Source: Dipylidium caninum
Taxonomy: Eukaryota; Platyhelminthes; Cestoda; Cyclophyllidea; Dipylidiidae
Length of the DNA stretch: 64,000 nucleotides
Direction of reading: 5' to 3'
Assembly: GCA_017562135.1 (NCBI GenBank)
Contig: QEYB01000524.1
Span: forward strand, 124,001-188,000
Shown: piece after piece, positions 49,501 through 62,802 of the stretch
Layout of the letters: every line of letters starts with the position of its first letter
Numbering within the stretch: position 1 is the first letter of the stretch
Notes under the pieces: generated by a model
Database searches by the model: none
The model's input: the letters and a program-made list of their open reading frames with translations, nothing else
Told to the model about the DNA's origin: nothing
Position numbers and translations under genes: made by a program

Positions 49501-52500
49501 TTGTCGATGCGTCATTTAGGAGGACGGAGGACGGCGAAGTTGAGGGGTGGAAAGGCGGAGGGGAGATGCCTCGTGCATGAAACTTCTTTCTTGTTGTGGC
49601 AAGTTGCCAAAGTATTTCATTCATGTTGCCTTCATCTTCTTTTTAGCAAGTAAAACGACCGAAAAGGTGAAACAAAGCGGCATTGGAGAGCCCCTTGGCG
49701 AGGCGGGTATGCCTCAATCCCTGGCGTACCGATCGGAGGAGGTACGTCGCACAACAACTCCCATTCCATGCCTTTGGGTTCTGAGTAGACATGGAAGAGG
49801 ACTAGACGCTGAGACACTTTAGCGCTCAAAATGACACAATTAAGTGAGGATAACGTGGATGATTAGGAGCGGTTGGCTTCACCTATTCTCCAGAACCAAT
49901 CAGAGTTCGAGTGAAGCGGGCGGTGATGGTGCTAGCTTCGGTGACAGTTGAATGTAAATATCAATGTTAACGCGGCTGTGGGGGGAGGAGGGGCGGTGGA
50001 GCGGCTGCCGCTCCATCTCTCCATCCTTCCATTCCACCAGCTGACATGAATGACGCATGCATTCCATCCCTCACCGCCTCCCCGCCCCACTGGTCCCTGT
50101 TGAATATCTAACGCGTTCTGGCTCCAAGGCCCCGCAGCCATCGTGGCTGACTTGGATACCACCGGCACATAGACTGGGTGTCTGTTTATATGTGAATGCC
50201 TAGTTAGAATAAATACACCTCCGTGTGCGTATGCACCAAGGCCTGCTTCCGCCTCTCCACCGACATCCAGAGCTACTTGCTGCATCAATTACCATGTTTA
50301 CAGTAGTCCGGTTCGCAGTTTTTGCATTCAGCGGGAAATGGAGGGCGCAAAACCCTCCTCTAACTGGTTGTAGAGAGGCAGAGAGAAAGCGAAAGATGTT
50401 AGACTTGTGTGAGTGGAGCACTAAGCACGTCCAGCACACATACACACACACACACAACTCGCTGCTGTGGGAATCAATTAAGTCAACTTCAACCGTTGCC
50501 GCCGACTCCGTTTACAACTTCAGCGGAGAAAAGAGAAGAAAAAGCACTCGCCCCTTAATTACATTTGGCTGTTTTCAATCCACCGGATATGAGAACAAGG
50601 TGAGAATGTGAGATTGTGATGAGCCAACCGGAGGTTGAGTTTGAAATGGGTAATCTTGTAGAAGAATAACCGGATGATATTCACCGTTCTTCTCCTCCAA
50701 TGATTGAAGAGTGTAGTGAACATCGGTTCCTGCCTCTACCAGCGTAGATAGTGGTAGAGTGAAGTGCACTGGAAGGTGCATTAAGCTAAAAATAAACAAA
50801 AAATTCACCAAATCCAATTATTTATTTACTCTGGGAATTGTTCACGTCATTAAATAGGTTAAATTTAACGCCTAACCAACTAAAAACTCTCACCTGAATT
50901 GGATTGGGTTCAGAATTGATTGTAGATGGGATAGGTGAGAAAGCCGCCATTCAAATTGGATGGTATCTCACAGTGTGAAGCCCAGTCTCCCCACTCAGCA
51001 GTAAATTCTCTTATTGCCTACTGCCTACTTATTTCAGTATCTCAGTAGTAGTTCCGCCAACCGATTAAATTTGGAGGGACACTTCGTCGATCCGCACCAG
51101 GGGCCTCGCGTTCTTCCCACTATTCCCTTCTCACCCATTCCCCAGGCCGTGATCGACTGTACAACGTATCGCGACGGCTACCAATTGGGCAATCAACTCC
51201 TCTATCCCCATTCCCAGTCCATTCAACAGTCCACCAGTTACGGTGTTCTTGGACCGACCTCCCTCATCACGTCTCGGCCTGTCATGGGGGCTATCCAACA
51301 ACAGACTCACTGTCGTCAAGGTGAGTCGTAAACTCTGAACATGGAGGACGATTGGCGACTTCTTAGCACACTACTTAAATATTCATCTGGAAAGGTAAAA
51401 ACAAAAAAAGGCGCTGTAGGCGTGTATACGTGTGTATATGTGCGATTCAACTTTTCTAATTTATTATAAATGAGTCCATCCATGTCGGTGAAAAAAACCC
51501 CTTCACTCCCGCTGGTTTCACTTAAAGCATGTATATGACTAAGCGTCATTGTTTATGCAACTAACAGCGCTTCTACAAAAAGAGGAAGAGCAAAGGAAGA
51601 GACGGGAGGTAGGAGTAGGAGGGCGGGACGCGGGGGTGGAGAGACAAATACACATTCCCACGCAACATGCACTACCATAGACGCGATAATTGAGTGTTTG
51701 GCCTCTCAAGGCGGGAAACTCTCCCCGTCACGGCGTTGCTTTAGACGTTAGTCCTTGGGGTCAGAAGGCGCGTGGCCACGGTTGGTCAGCTATTTTGGGT
51801 CACCTTTCGTGGAAGAAGGCACCTCTCTCCTCAGGTTAATTGGGGCAGTCAGGACTGGGCATCGAGACTGGCAGCTGGCGGAGAAGTTCATTCCTGTCGG
51901 TTATGCCGCGGGGGGGGGAGTGGAGGAGAGGGAATCTTGGGGATAAGCAAGTGGACAGCAGTGCTCGAGTTTGGGGTCATTTTTCCCCATGTTTAGGGCA
52001 ATTATACGAACCCGCTCTCTTTCTAGCCTTCACCGGCCAGGAGATGAGGAGGACTCTTGAATTTTACGCCGAGACTGTCGAACATTCCCCAATTGTTATG
52101 TGTGGCTGAGGTGGGTTTCGCCGTATGTGATGGATTCGGAAGAATGACAGGTGGCATTCGGGTGTGCCGTCGGGGCACCTGAAGGTGGCGGACAAGCGAA
52201 TTAGTGGGAGGACACGATAGAGGACGAGGTTGACCTAGACATGTTCAACGGAGTGGGATTAGCGTCCCCCTTCGCATTATACCGCTCAGTTGAGTTGACA
52301 GACAGGATAAACAGGCATTTGGTCATTTGTTGACAATTTCCCAATTTCCCCAGTGTGTTTTTTGACCTGCACTTGCTGCATTAACAGACGATTATCAGTG
52401 TCTGGATCCAACAGCAAATCGGGTAAAAAATGCCCCAATCACGAGTTGTGAAGCCTACTACCAGACAAACCGACCGGGAGAAGTGTGGGATCCTCGCTAC

Positions 52501-52665
52501 CAGTCGAGTATAGCCACCACGTGTCCACTAAATCCCAAAACTATCTCCACCACGTCGCATTATGCTGCGGCCGGCGGGACGTCGACATCCGCCACTCGAC
52601 CTGTGGACGATGGCGACTGTGGCAGTGGAAGTGTGGAGCTCATGAAGAACCCCTTCCCCCGATGA
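40571..52665 (+). CDS. Protocadherin, seven cadherin repeats, one TM segment
   Basis: Calcium-dependent adhesion receptor of the plasma membrane. Exons: 40571-42921, 44657-44918, 46057-46416, 47149-47434, 49647-49741, 51038-51320 and 52388-52665, all GT-AG with matching phase, giving 1304 codons plus stop. Residues 1-19 form a signal peptide (MDYLRIGILLALLHHSTLA). Six repeat-end motifs are visible: DINDNAP (about 168), DVNDNAP (310), DTNDEAP (431), DVNDNAP (555), NLNDNVP (682) and DQNDNRP (837). They imply seven cadherin domains, as in delta-1 protocadherins. A transmembrane helix (VIIGLTVFFAVVVLVALLI...) starts near residue 1043, and a cytoplasmic tail of about 240 residues follows. The first exon alone encodes most of the ectodomain, as in vertebrate protocadherins. 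The domain at exon 3 has an Ala/Thr-rich insert. The frame stops at TGA 52663-52665, but another frame continues to 52870 (see next entry). The family call is firm; orthology within it is not resolved. Confidence 0.92.
43159..43178 (+). repeat. (AC)n microsatellite
   Basis: Ten AC units in protocadherin intron 1 (42922-44656). Confidence 0.9.
45243..45300 (+). repeat. G-rich tract in protocadherin intron 2
   Basis: Dense GGG to GGGGG runs on the coding strand within 44919-46056, mirrored by C-runs at about 45430-45452. It has G-quadruplex and hairpin potential. Confidence 0.7.
47568..47591 (+). repeat. (TG)n microsatellite
   Basis: About twelve TG units shortly after the transmembrane exon of the protocadherin, in intron 4. 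Confidence 0.9.
48931..48953 (+). repeat. (AC)n microsatellite, interrupted
   Basis: AC units with a CGC interruption inside protocadherin intron 4 (47435-49646). Confidence 0.85.
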
Positions 52666-52870
52666 CGACAATGTGGAGGAAGAGGAGGATGCCGTGGGGA
52701 ATGCCGATGACGACAGCGGTAATGAGGTAGACTGCGGTAATGAGAATGACAGTAGACCGAAACCACCGCCACCACCACCGGCTCTTGTAAGGACGAAATC
52801 GACAACTTCGAAGACGCCTACTGTCGCACGCTCGCGGATCCTCAATTTGCCTGAAGTCACATTTGTCTGA
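52661..52870 (+). CDS. Out-of-frame continuation of the protocadherin tail
   Basis: Starting within the codon before the protocadherin stop, the +1 frame stays open for about 69 codons. It reads an acidic stretch (DDDNVEEEEDAVGN), then RPKPPPPPPALVRTKST, then a basic Ser/Thr segment, and ends in LNLPEVTFV. The last three residues, TFV, fit a class I PDZ-binding motif. Composition and ending look like a genuine receptor C-terminus rather than noise. It can be joined by removing one C from the C5 run at 52656-52660. It can also be joined by a GT-AG intron that keeps phase, either 52633-52678 (46 bp) or 52603-52678 (76 bp); both donors (GTGGA) are weak. If none of these holds, the protein ends in KNPFPR. 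Confidence 0.55.
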   Translation, partial: DDDNVEEEEDAVGNADDDSGNEVDCGNENDSRPKPPPPPPALVRTKSTTSKTPTVARSRILNLPEVTFV

Positions 52871-55800
52871 ATGGTGCAGCATTCGTGTTAAGGACGAGGC
52901 TTGTACATACACCCACGAACAATCAACCTTAAACACTCATCTCCCGCCCCCCGTCCTCCCCCCCCCTCGCTCCTCGCTCCGTCTTCTCTCCTCCGCTGTT
53001 ACTTGATTTTGCGGGACTATGAATAATTCCGCGACAGCAAAGACAGTTTTCTCTCCGTGGTAAACGACAGGCTTGAGGTTAAAGTGGTGCAGGGCAAGAA
53101 ATGCTGTGTTCAGGTCAAAACGGGACCGCAATTTCACCTGAGAGGAGCAATGGGTAGAGCGAAGGAGGACGCAAAAAAGTGTCTCTCGGCTTCTCCACGT
53201 CTCTGCGTGTAGCTGGAGGATGGGCTAAGGGGGACTGTGGAGGGGACATGTGGAAGAGGCGGAAAGTATTCTCCACTCTGACTCATTCGGTATATTTACT
53301 AATGCATGGCTCGCCGATGGGGACAGTTTCGGCGCCACGGCCGAGGGCTAATTCGCCCAGTTGAACGATAGGCAGTGTGAATGACAGGCGAGAATGCTGA
53401 CATAGAGGCAGGAGGGGGAAAGGAATTGATCTGTCCCAATCGCCACCGACTACACATGAACAATTTTCTCTCCACCGTGACTGGAGGAGGTGGGATTTGG
53501 AGTAGGAGTGGGCGAAGGCCAGAAGACCGGGCAAGTGAAAGTGAAATTAGTCGTCGCGTTTGAAATCCACCGACATGGCACGAATCCAAATGGCCTCTCG
53601 ATGTCTCCAATGTATTTCGTGTGTATGTAACACGATGACACTTTGGTGTGGAGGCTATTAACAACAAGCTTTGAGCGACCTGCGTACGGCTAAATCGCTC
53701 TCCGGCCTTATTAGGACACCGACCAAGACTAAATGAGCGAGAACTATTGCCGTGGCGTGGAATGGAAATTAGTGCCGATGACCTGGGACAACGATTAAAT
53801 TGGACTTTGGGGGTCATGAGCCCGTACAAGAGGTCAAATGCTGTCAATCAGGATAAGAGGAGTGTCTCAACGGTTTGTTGGTACCGCCAATAAGGTGAAT
53901 TAGCTTGTTGAGAGGAGAGATGCCACTCAATGTGACGCCGTGGAAAGGTGATTTGGTCAAAATGACTGCAATCGGATGGAATCCTCGGTAAAATTTGACC
54001 TTATTGCCAGGGTCCTGCCTTACGCCGCCTGTCTCGACCAGCCTACACACTCCGTCTCGGCATGTGGATCTCGTCAAATGGAAGAGAAGAGGGCGGAGGT
54101 GGTTTGGCTTGGCGGGCAACGCCAAAAGATTTTGAGACGACCCAAAACTTCACGATTTAAGGCCGAGAGACTCTCTCACTCCTCTGCACTCACCGTCATC
54201 AGGTCGTAGTTTCGTGGGGGCCCCCCCACCCCTTCGTCCCATGCAGGGTTTTCGACTATTTCACATTTCTCCCAAGCATTTGACTTCTAAGTGGATCCGC
54301 GAAAGGGAAACATGGAACAGCATTACAATGCCTCCTTTAATTGCTTTGGGAAATCTAACATTCCACACATAAATATTTAACAAAGGGGGTAATTCACCTG
54401 CCCTAAAAGTAGATCATGTGAAAATTCCTCCCCTTCGGCTTGGAATGTTTGGTTGGGGTGTGTCAGTCTGTGTGGTGCCTGTCAAATTGGCACCGCCTCA
54501 TGACCCGACAACGGAGAGGACACACACATCAATTAGTTGACCGTACCTGCCAGAATGATGGCATTAGTACATCCGGATGACGTTTATACAACACAATTAA
54601 TGGCCTCTCTTGACCCATAAAGGGTTAGAGGTTCAGCAGAGGTAATGGAATCCACTTGAAAACCCTGTGACCTTGAAGCACATTCCACTGAAATGCTATT
54701 GGTGGAGCGAAGAGAGGAGATGACACCGAGTGTAGACTGATCCACGGAAAGTAAATTATCACGAATAAATGCGAAACATAAAAAATTCTGCTAGAGAGAA
54801 TAATTGAAAGACGAATGAGCAATTTTAGTGCCTAATAAGGTCCACAGATGATTTATTATGCCTCACTACTGCTTTCCCATCTTCCATTTCTTCTCGGGTT
54901 GATTTGTGACCATGTCGGGCGGGCTCCGGTCATAAATCATGCCCAGTCGATAATGAGGCAAGGGTGGAGGAGAGACACACTTATTCTAGTCGGCAGAAGT
55001 GTGCATTCCAGAGGTTTTTCTTTGACCGGGAGTCTAATGTAGACAGAAGATTGCGGCAGCGGTGTCACGTCAGGACATCCTGAGGATGGCATATTAATGG
55101 TCCACTTTTACGAGAAGCATTTTTGGATTCTTTTGCCCTTTAAACGGTTTTGTGAGGACAAAAACAGGTGATAGTCGCGGAGTGCCAAGTCAGAATTTCC
55201 CGGCATGACGCAGTGTGCTGCTCTTCCTGCCTCTTGAACATCGCAGACCTCCTTTCTTGAACTGCCGTCTTCGAATCATTAAGTTGCTGACAACACTTCT
55301 TCCATGTAAGCTTTTCTTTCAGTTTTAAAGGCTCATAAGGCATTGTTCCTCGAATGTCCACAACATTCTCCTGTTCAGACTCAAATTTGCCTTAGAGGTG
55401 GAAGGGATAAGTTTTCCGGGTTTACAAAATGTCCTTTTTCCTTCCTTCCCACTTTCCACTTATCATCCGGTTGAAGGAAAACTCGATTTCGTTTTTCGGG
55501 CGAGCAGAGATGTGCATGCGACGCCTTGACCATCCAAATTCCTCTGAGCTCCTTTATTTTGCGGCCATTTTGAATACTTCCACATCGATTCCATCCTCCG
55601 CATATGGTTCGAGATGGTCTGCTGAACAAAATCAGGCCTTCTCTGCCATCCCCAAGGTCGTCAGAAAAGGATCTTGTTCCAAGATGGTCTCCACAACACC
55701 GTCGTCGATCAACAGCGATCGCTCAGAAAGCAGCTTCTCAGAAAAAGTCGAAATCACCTGTCTCGAAGTTCTCGAATTGCTTTCTGTATCTCCCTACCAC

Positions 55801-58800
55801 ACACTGTACCTCCAATCATTTCCTACATGCTTCTCGAAACTTTCCTTCGTGGTGTAAATGAACTTTATGAGTGGCCATGGTTGCACCATCGCTTCAAACT
55901 TAAGACTCAAGTGATTAAAGTTTGTTTTAATTAATTTGTCACATCAGTATGACAAAAATTAGAAGCCAAATATGCGCTAATTGTCAAAAATTACAGAAAT
56001 TTCCGGTAGGCCGGATACACAGCAGCAACTGTTTCGGGAGGAGTGGACTTCCTTCCACAATGTCCTCTTTGGATCAAGGAGAGAAAGAAGATCGACGAAA
56101 TTATGAGGCGGAAACTACGAGCTGGGACGGAGGCGGGGGTGGTCGATTCTATTTAGCTTCACGTCAATGTACCTGTCAAAGGCGTGTCGTGGAACAGTTG
56201 ACATTCACTTGATGTCGGCAGCGGGAATTCTGTGAATGATTGTAAAAACGGGACCACAAAAGGCAATTTTTATGCCTCTTACCTGAATGAGAGACGAATT
56301 GTACGATGTTTCGGTGAAGATGCGGCCTAACCGAGGCTTCTTGTGAACAAATCCACGCTGTCAAAGAAACGTCTTTGACAGTTGTCATCCGTGTAATTGG
56401 AAGGAGGTAATCGAGACGAACAAGCACACTTCTGTTATTAGTGTCAAACGAGTTGCTGGAGGAAGTCTCGCTCGGAACAAACGAAAGCATAGACGGCCGA
56501 GGTAGACACACGCTGCTCTGCCAAGACGGTCGATGTCGTAGGAGTCAGTCTACGAGTGGGGGAATTGTGACATGCCAGAAAGACGATAAGTTCACTGGCT
56601 AACAGGGGTGACGGTAGGCCTTGCTCGTCGATTTTTCGTTTGCCTGGCGCCAGGGGACGACGAAGTCTCCTCAATTGAGGCACAGCACGCAATCAACTGG
56701 CGGCTTATGCTTATGCCACACGGAGTAGGACCGCTTGTAAGTGCCAAACTCCTGTGCCTTCGCCTCCCCACTCCCCTTTTCTACACTGTTACACTCCTCC
56801 GCCCCCTTCCAACGAATAATCCTCGCGTCGCCCTCGTCAATCCGACACTGCTTGCACGAAATGATTCTGTGATATGTCATGGGGATATGAGTTATGCGGC
56901 GGAAGACAGGAGGAACGACAGTTTCAAGGCAAGTTGAGCTGGCTCCATCCACAATATTTCGCAAGTCGATTTGATTCCATACGACGAGCTTTCAGACGCC
57001 ACTCGATGTCTAGTTTGTGTGCATTGATGGCTGCGCAGCACTTACAACGACTGAAATGACAAGGAGGATGAAGAAGCAGAAGTGGTGACCTGATCCTCGT
57101 CTGGCAGAGGCCATCACTGCCTCTGGAACACCACCAAGTACCTGGAGGGGCACAACACCTCGGCTGAGAATTTTGTCTGCTGACACAGATGATGAAGTTC
57201 GCCTAAATGTGGGCCAGAGCTGAACCCAGTGTTCAAAATCTCCATCCTAATGGACCATGTTTCGCCGTCTGCGACGATTGTCGGTCAGGCAGTAGGCGAA
57301 AGGCTGCCAGACTGAGTCGGATGAGACAAAGGGGCTCCATGACGCGAATGATGGACACAGTCAGTGTCAAGTACTACACCAAGTATTCGTGTGGAGAAAA
57401 GGTCGCAGATGAAATCACTTTCAGACACCGACAAGAAGAGCTGAAAAGAAGACAGTGAAAGTTTCCACCTCCCTAATCGTTCAGATCTAGAAATTAATGA
57501 CTGGAGGTAATTAGGACATCCTAATCATCAAGCCACCGCTTCCGCTCCAAACAGGCCTTTATTTGGCTGTACACGAGGCAAACGGAACCAGTTGGACAAA
57601 ACGAACTATCCTGAATGGAAGAGGTGGCGCCACTCCCTCCGCCTTCCACGGCATCAGGCCTGCAGGACATGCAAATGCTCCAGAGGCGCACCCAACCGAC
57701 AGAAAGAGGAAACATAACCGAGGCACTTGTCCCTCCTCCCCATTAATCAAGTGCCTAAATAATGACGGCAGGAAGATTAGGGGAGGAAAAAATGGGACGT
57801 GGAGGCAGCGACGGGGTGGAGCGCCTCCTAGTCCAGGGTTTTTCAACTCCTCTCGCCTTCCCAGCCTCGGTGCCCAGATGACCTTGTTGTGGAACCCTCT
57901 GGCCAATCGCGGGACTCGATTGATACGAGGTCTGCAGAGTGGAGGATTTTTTGCCAGCTCAGACCTGCGCTACTCGAGTTAATTTGTGGACTTCAGGCCA
58001 TTCAACACATCTTCGACTAATCATCTAGGACAGACAGACGGCTGGCGGTGTAAAGGAAGTTGGAAGTAAATGTTAAAGGAATCCAAATGACTCCGATATG
58101 TCACGATTAAATCCTCTCTCTCTGTATTGCAATCTTTGCTAGGCCCAAAATTTGCCGTACTTTTGCAAATGGCCCCATCCACTGGCCCACTTGGAAGGTC
58201 CTTCCATGTGTTCGGAGCGGATAGCCTTGGGTGTTTGTTACGTGCTGTGACAACTGCGCCATTTCCCCAAAGGTCGCATCAACTTGGCCCGAGAAGCAGG
58301 AATGACATCATCAACAGGGGCGACAGGACGAAAAAGTCCCCTCTTGGGGAGGAAGAGCAAACACACCCAAGACAGGATTGCTCCGGATCTCGCAACTTCA
58401 GACCTCGGAATGAGACATGCCCTTTTCGTCACTGTCACAATTCCAATCACCGCACAAACTCCTCCCCGATCTGCCACATCCCGAAATGCCAGTTAACGGG
58501 TCTAGCGACCTGTTCACTGGCTTCCGCAAAGTGTTTTTACGCCGTGGGTATATGAGGTGAAACGGAGAGAGAGCGAGAAAGGGAAAAACGGTCATCCCTC
58601 TTCGCCTCTCGCCCCCCTCTCTCCCGCCCTCCCCCCCGCACTCTATTTTTAACCCCCAATGTCTGTCTTAACACTCGACTCCTTCCTCTCTCTCACTTCT
58701 ATTGTCGCATTTTTCAAGTTAGTATGTGGAGCATAGTAAAGTGACTTTGGACAGGCACAAATGTGTGCCCACCCGGTCTCCAAATGGGACTGGAGGCTTT

Positions 58801-60231
58801 TAGCCTGAAAACTTAAACGCACGTATTCAGGACGAAAAAGAGGGTCAAGGCAGAAGCGGTAACGTCAAAAGCGCCACCGAGTCCCCACCCTCCACCCCCG
58901 TCCCTGCCCCCCTCCGTGTCTCTTCGCCTTGCCACTCGAGCGAGTTGATAGGGTGACGTGTTTTTTGCCCTCAACCCAGCACTCGCAGTGTAGAGGCTTA
59001 GTTTAAGCGAAAACGGGAAAACGAAAAAAAAGAACCAAAAGTGACTGAGTGCACCACACACATGCACAGAAGGGGATTAAAAAGGTAGGTGAATGATGGT
59101 ATCGAGTTTACTGAGCCTGCGTGAAAGTCTCGACGCGTTGGTGTTTTCAGTTCTCTGGCGTTAGGCGGACTTGCAAGACTGCGGAATCCCAAGTTCTTGA
59201 TGCACTCCCCTCCGAACGCCTCCGTTGCCTACATTTTTTTGTTTCTTTCGTCTTTTAACCTCACCCGTCAAACGCGTGAAAGCAAGTGGTGAACTTAATG
59301 GATCCGTGCCATACACGGGCAGCTGCGACGGCGACGACACTAAAGTGTCGATTGGCGCACCGAGTAGCCTGGTCCTGCCATGACGTCTGGAAAGGCGAAC
59401 CGATCCCATTTCGGCGATGTGCCAACAGAATGGTTCTTCACGCCGTCGCCACGGACACTTACGTCTCGATCCCATTTTCACTCACTGCTCCGCAACGCAG
59501 AAAGAATATCCCTTGCCCCTAGTTGACATTTCACCATCAATGCTACTCAGAGTCTCTATGTGCCGTCACAAAGGTGATAAATCCCAAACGGATGTCTGGC
59601 ACGTGTGTGCTAGTAAAAGGGGAAAGGAACTGGAATGTTAACAAGGAATTCATTCGGAAATGTAAAAAAAACTAACGCCTTTATTCCAGCCGTATTTGTG
59701 CATGCCTCCAGGTAGCAAAACAGTTACTTCGTTAACGTGTCTACAAGGAAGAGGATGAACAAGACACGGGGCGATTGGAGGCCATTCCAAAGGTTAAAAG
59801 CAGGAGAAATGATAATTTGGGACCATTTAAAGACGCAGAGGATAGGGGAACACCTGACTTTGCCCAGATATAGCAAAAGCAAAGTGGTGAAGCGGTCCCG
59901 AGGCATAGGAGGGGCAGCAGGAGAGGTGGGGAGATGGGGTGGGACCCCTTCCCAAAGTGCAGCCAAACTATAATATCCCGAGGCCGTTTTTACTAATGGA
60001 CAGTTGATTATATCAAAAGTAAATTAACCAACTGATCGACCTTTGGCCAGAAATTTTTAGGAAATAAACTCTACTCAATAAGTTTGGGTAGAGTGATTAG
60101 GACAAAAGCGAAATACAAAGCCTTCACGGCTTTGAATGGCAACCTAAGAGACTCGAGATCATTTTTGAGGAGAGTTGACCTATGCAGAGGCCCCCCCATT
60201 TTAAAACCCAGTGTGGTCTGAATGGCGACTC
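52871..60231. other. Gene-poor region between the protocadherin and gatB
   Basis: This is about 7.4 kb. It has many short frames on both strands and C-rich low complexity at 52945-52990 and 58610-58640. A perfect GTGGGGGCCCCCCCAC-like hairpin sits at about 54211. The only protein-like minus-strand segments are near 55.1-55.6 kb. No conserved gene was recognised. Confidence 0.5.
55140..55394 (-). CDS. Unassigned charged open frame
   Basis: Minus-strand frame after a CTCTAAG acceptor-like site. It reads KFESEQENVVDIRGTMPYEP, then LKEKLTWKKCCQQLNDSK and FKRQEEQHTASCREI. The charged, helix-prone composition suggests coiled coil. A second protein-like minus-strand segment (QQTISNHMRRMESMWKYSKW) lies about 250 bp upstream, in another frame. 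No gene model could be closed. Confidence 0.15.
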
Positions 60232-62802
60232 TTAAGTTGTATAAAAATAAGACAGGAGACTGTATTTACGAGTAAGCGGAAACAAATTACCAGTGTCGTT
60301 GATACGATCCAAGAGATCGGACAAACAGCGCTCCACAAGGCCTTTGTTGAGCACCTCGGCGTTCTGATTGGCACGTACAATCTGGTCCGCAATCGACTGA
60401 AGGCGACCGCGCTTTCGACCCTTGCTAAGGTACTTTTGAACCTACAGGGCAAAAAAGGGTTAAAATTAATGGGGACCAGGAGACCTCGCCGAAGTTGATT
60501 TACGAAGGCATGGAATTGGAACAGAAGGTGGCGATTTAAAACACCTGAAAATACAACCTCAGTGAGCCTAATTTTTGTACACAAAAATCGTGAAGAGTAA
60601 AGGATTTAGGCTGCTTTATGAAGTAATCGGAAAGGATGACAGAGGTGGACATGCCAAAACAGGGTTGGCCTTGATGAAATCCTCGCAGACGGCCTGAATT
60701 GTGTCCAAATCGTGTGAAAGAAGAAGACCCCTTTGAGCGGCGATTTGCAGGGCGCTAGCCGAGGTTCCCATAGTACAGATTTCATTGAGTACCTATAATG
60801 TTGAAAGTTAACTATTTTTCACAAGGAATGTGACACTGTGTAGTGGAAAAGAGTTACCTGTTCGGCTCCGGTGCCAAAAATCTGGCCAGTTAAAGTCAAA
60901 ATCACGAAGTCTGACAATTGTTTTGGGGATGGGAGACTAAAAAGTAGAAAAAAGTAGCAATTGTATCTATTCACGATACATATGCAAAAGGATTTATTTA
61001 AGCGTACGAGAAATCCGTCCGGTCTCGAAGATTCCCGTAGAGTAAGCCAGAACACCAAAATGCAACTTCACGATGAACGAGTCTTTCAAGATGATTTCTT
61101 TGGATGCCTTGAACGGCCAGAACCTTCTCTTCGAAAGAAGACAGATTAGAGAGAATGAAGGAAGCGGTGGAAAAGAAGAGGGAACAAAGTCGCGGTTCGT
61201 CAACTAAAGGAGAGGCGCGTTCAAGAGGCAGGCCATATTGAAATACTAACTCCCTCCGAAGATGGTTAGGAAGTTGAGCAAAATTGGCGTCGTGTTTAAG
61301 TCTTACACAACCAACACAAAATTCCCCAGAGGAGAGAGACGGTCTTCCAGAGGAGCAGGCTCCACAGGATTGGACAATATGTATTGGTGGTAGATTAGGC
61401 TCCGGTAAGAATCGGTAATCCTGGACAACTTCCTTATCACGCATTGCGCTGGTTTTACTATAGACACACACACGAAACAAGTAGTGGCCAAAAACGTGAG
61501 TGTTAAACTCGCCTTGTAAAGCACTCACTTAGTAGACAGATCGAATGAACGCGTTTCGTTGACCACAGTGCCTCCTGACTGAAAAATCTTTCGTTGTCTG
61601 AATATTTCGTAGTCTAAAAAGTGATTAAAATCAACTCCAGACCCTTAAATTTTCGTATGTGTTGGAAGTACGTGGGAAAGAATTCGTTACAGCCCAACGA
61701 AGAGGTTAGACATCCGTGAATTAATCAGGAAAGTAGGAATCAAAGGTAAGAAGCGGCAGTAGTTATTTGAGGGTGTGGGACTGTCAGTGATCCTAGCATT
61801 CTAAGAAAGATGGGGATGTTACAGGAGGGTAAAGTAGAGGAGAATTACGAGAAAAGGGTACACAGGAAAAAAAATAAGAGCAAAAAGTCTTTCGCAATTA
61901 CCGATGGCATAACGAATGGCACGGAGACTGTTGACATTCTTCACCTCTACCACGGGCCCCTGTTGAGCGATTGTAGGTCCAACGGAAACGTTAATATCGA
62001 CACGCATCTCTCCTGTAGACATATTGGCTGAACAAACACGAAGATGGTGCAGAAGAGTGGCCAACTCGTTAACAAACGCTGCGGCCTGGCGACTCGAGGT
62101 GAATACAGGATCAGTCACTATCTCAATTAAACCCACACCTAACGATGAGAAAGAAGTCTCAAGAATAGAAACTTACCAGCTCTGTTAAGATCAATAAGGC
62201 TACGATTGGTGTTCTCATCCTGCAGGCTCTTTCCAGTATCCTGCTCTAATTGAATTCGTCTAATCTTCGCTTTGCTAATTAGTGGAGGGCACTTTCCATC
62301 CGTGGACTTCCAAACATACTCCAACCAACCGTCCTCCGCAATGGGACGAGCGTGTTGAGTGATTTGAAAGCCGGCTGGAGAATCTGAGTAGAAGTAATGC
62401 TTGCGATCAAAGCGTGATAGTGGATTGATACGACAATTAAGGCCTAGTGCCGCAACGAGCGTCCATTCAACACAATCGCGATTAAGCATCTAAAAGTTGT
62501 AATAACCAAAAATTGTAAGAAGTTAAAAGAAGAATGATTCCTGTGGAAGTGTATAAGACGGTATTATGAGTTCTTTTCAAGATATCATGACTAACAGGCA
62601 TGGATCCGGGAAGAGCAGCATCGAAGATGTCAACTTGAGAATTTGGTGGCGCTGCGAAGGAATAGTGTGCAGGGGAAAAGAGTTTCGAATGGGAATTAGT
62701 CAGTTGCGCATGGATCTCCAGGCCAATAAGAGGGAAGCACGAGGACTTGGTAGTTGAATAGAATGATAATGAATATCGCAGCGTAGGGAAAAACCGGAAC
62801 AT
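60232..62802 (-). CDS. gatB: Mitochondrial glutamyl-tRNA(Gln) amidotransferase subunit B, 8 exons
   Basis: GatB works with GatA and GatC in mitochondria to turn Glu-tRNA(Gln) into Gln-tRNA(Gln); GatB binds the tRNA and activates the glutamyl group. Exons on the minus strand: 62802-62596, 62489-62177, 62138-61902, 61613-61529, 61457-61008, 60936-60858, 60792-60661 and 60441-60232 (TAA). They give 570 codons plus stop, against 557 residues in human GATB. Family motifs appear in order: [124 protein letters not shown], then the helical C-terminal tRNA-binding part ending [15 protein letters not shown]. The first 20 residues are hydrophobic and hydroxylated with few acidic groups, which fits a short mitochondrial presequence. 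All introns are GT-AG (38-288 bp). The last codons could instead be spliced at the GTAATTTG before 60300. Confidence 0.93.

Noticed and set aside
50485..50601. Apparent exon of the protocadherin (open frame with GTGAGA donor)
   Set aside because: Its phase does not fit the exon ending at 49741, whereas the exon at 51038 joins 49741 in phase 0.
55429..55857. 142-codon plus-strand frame
   Set aside because: All three plus-strand frames are open here through composition alone; no motif, and the minus strand looks equally coding.
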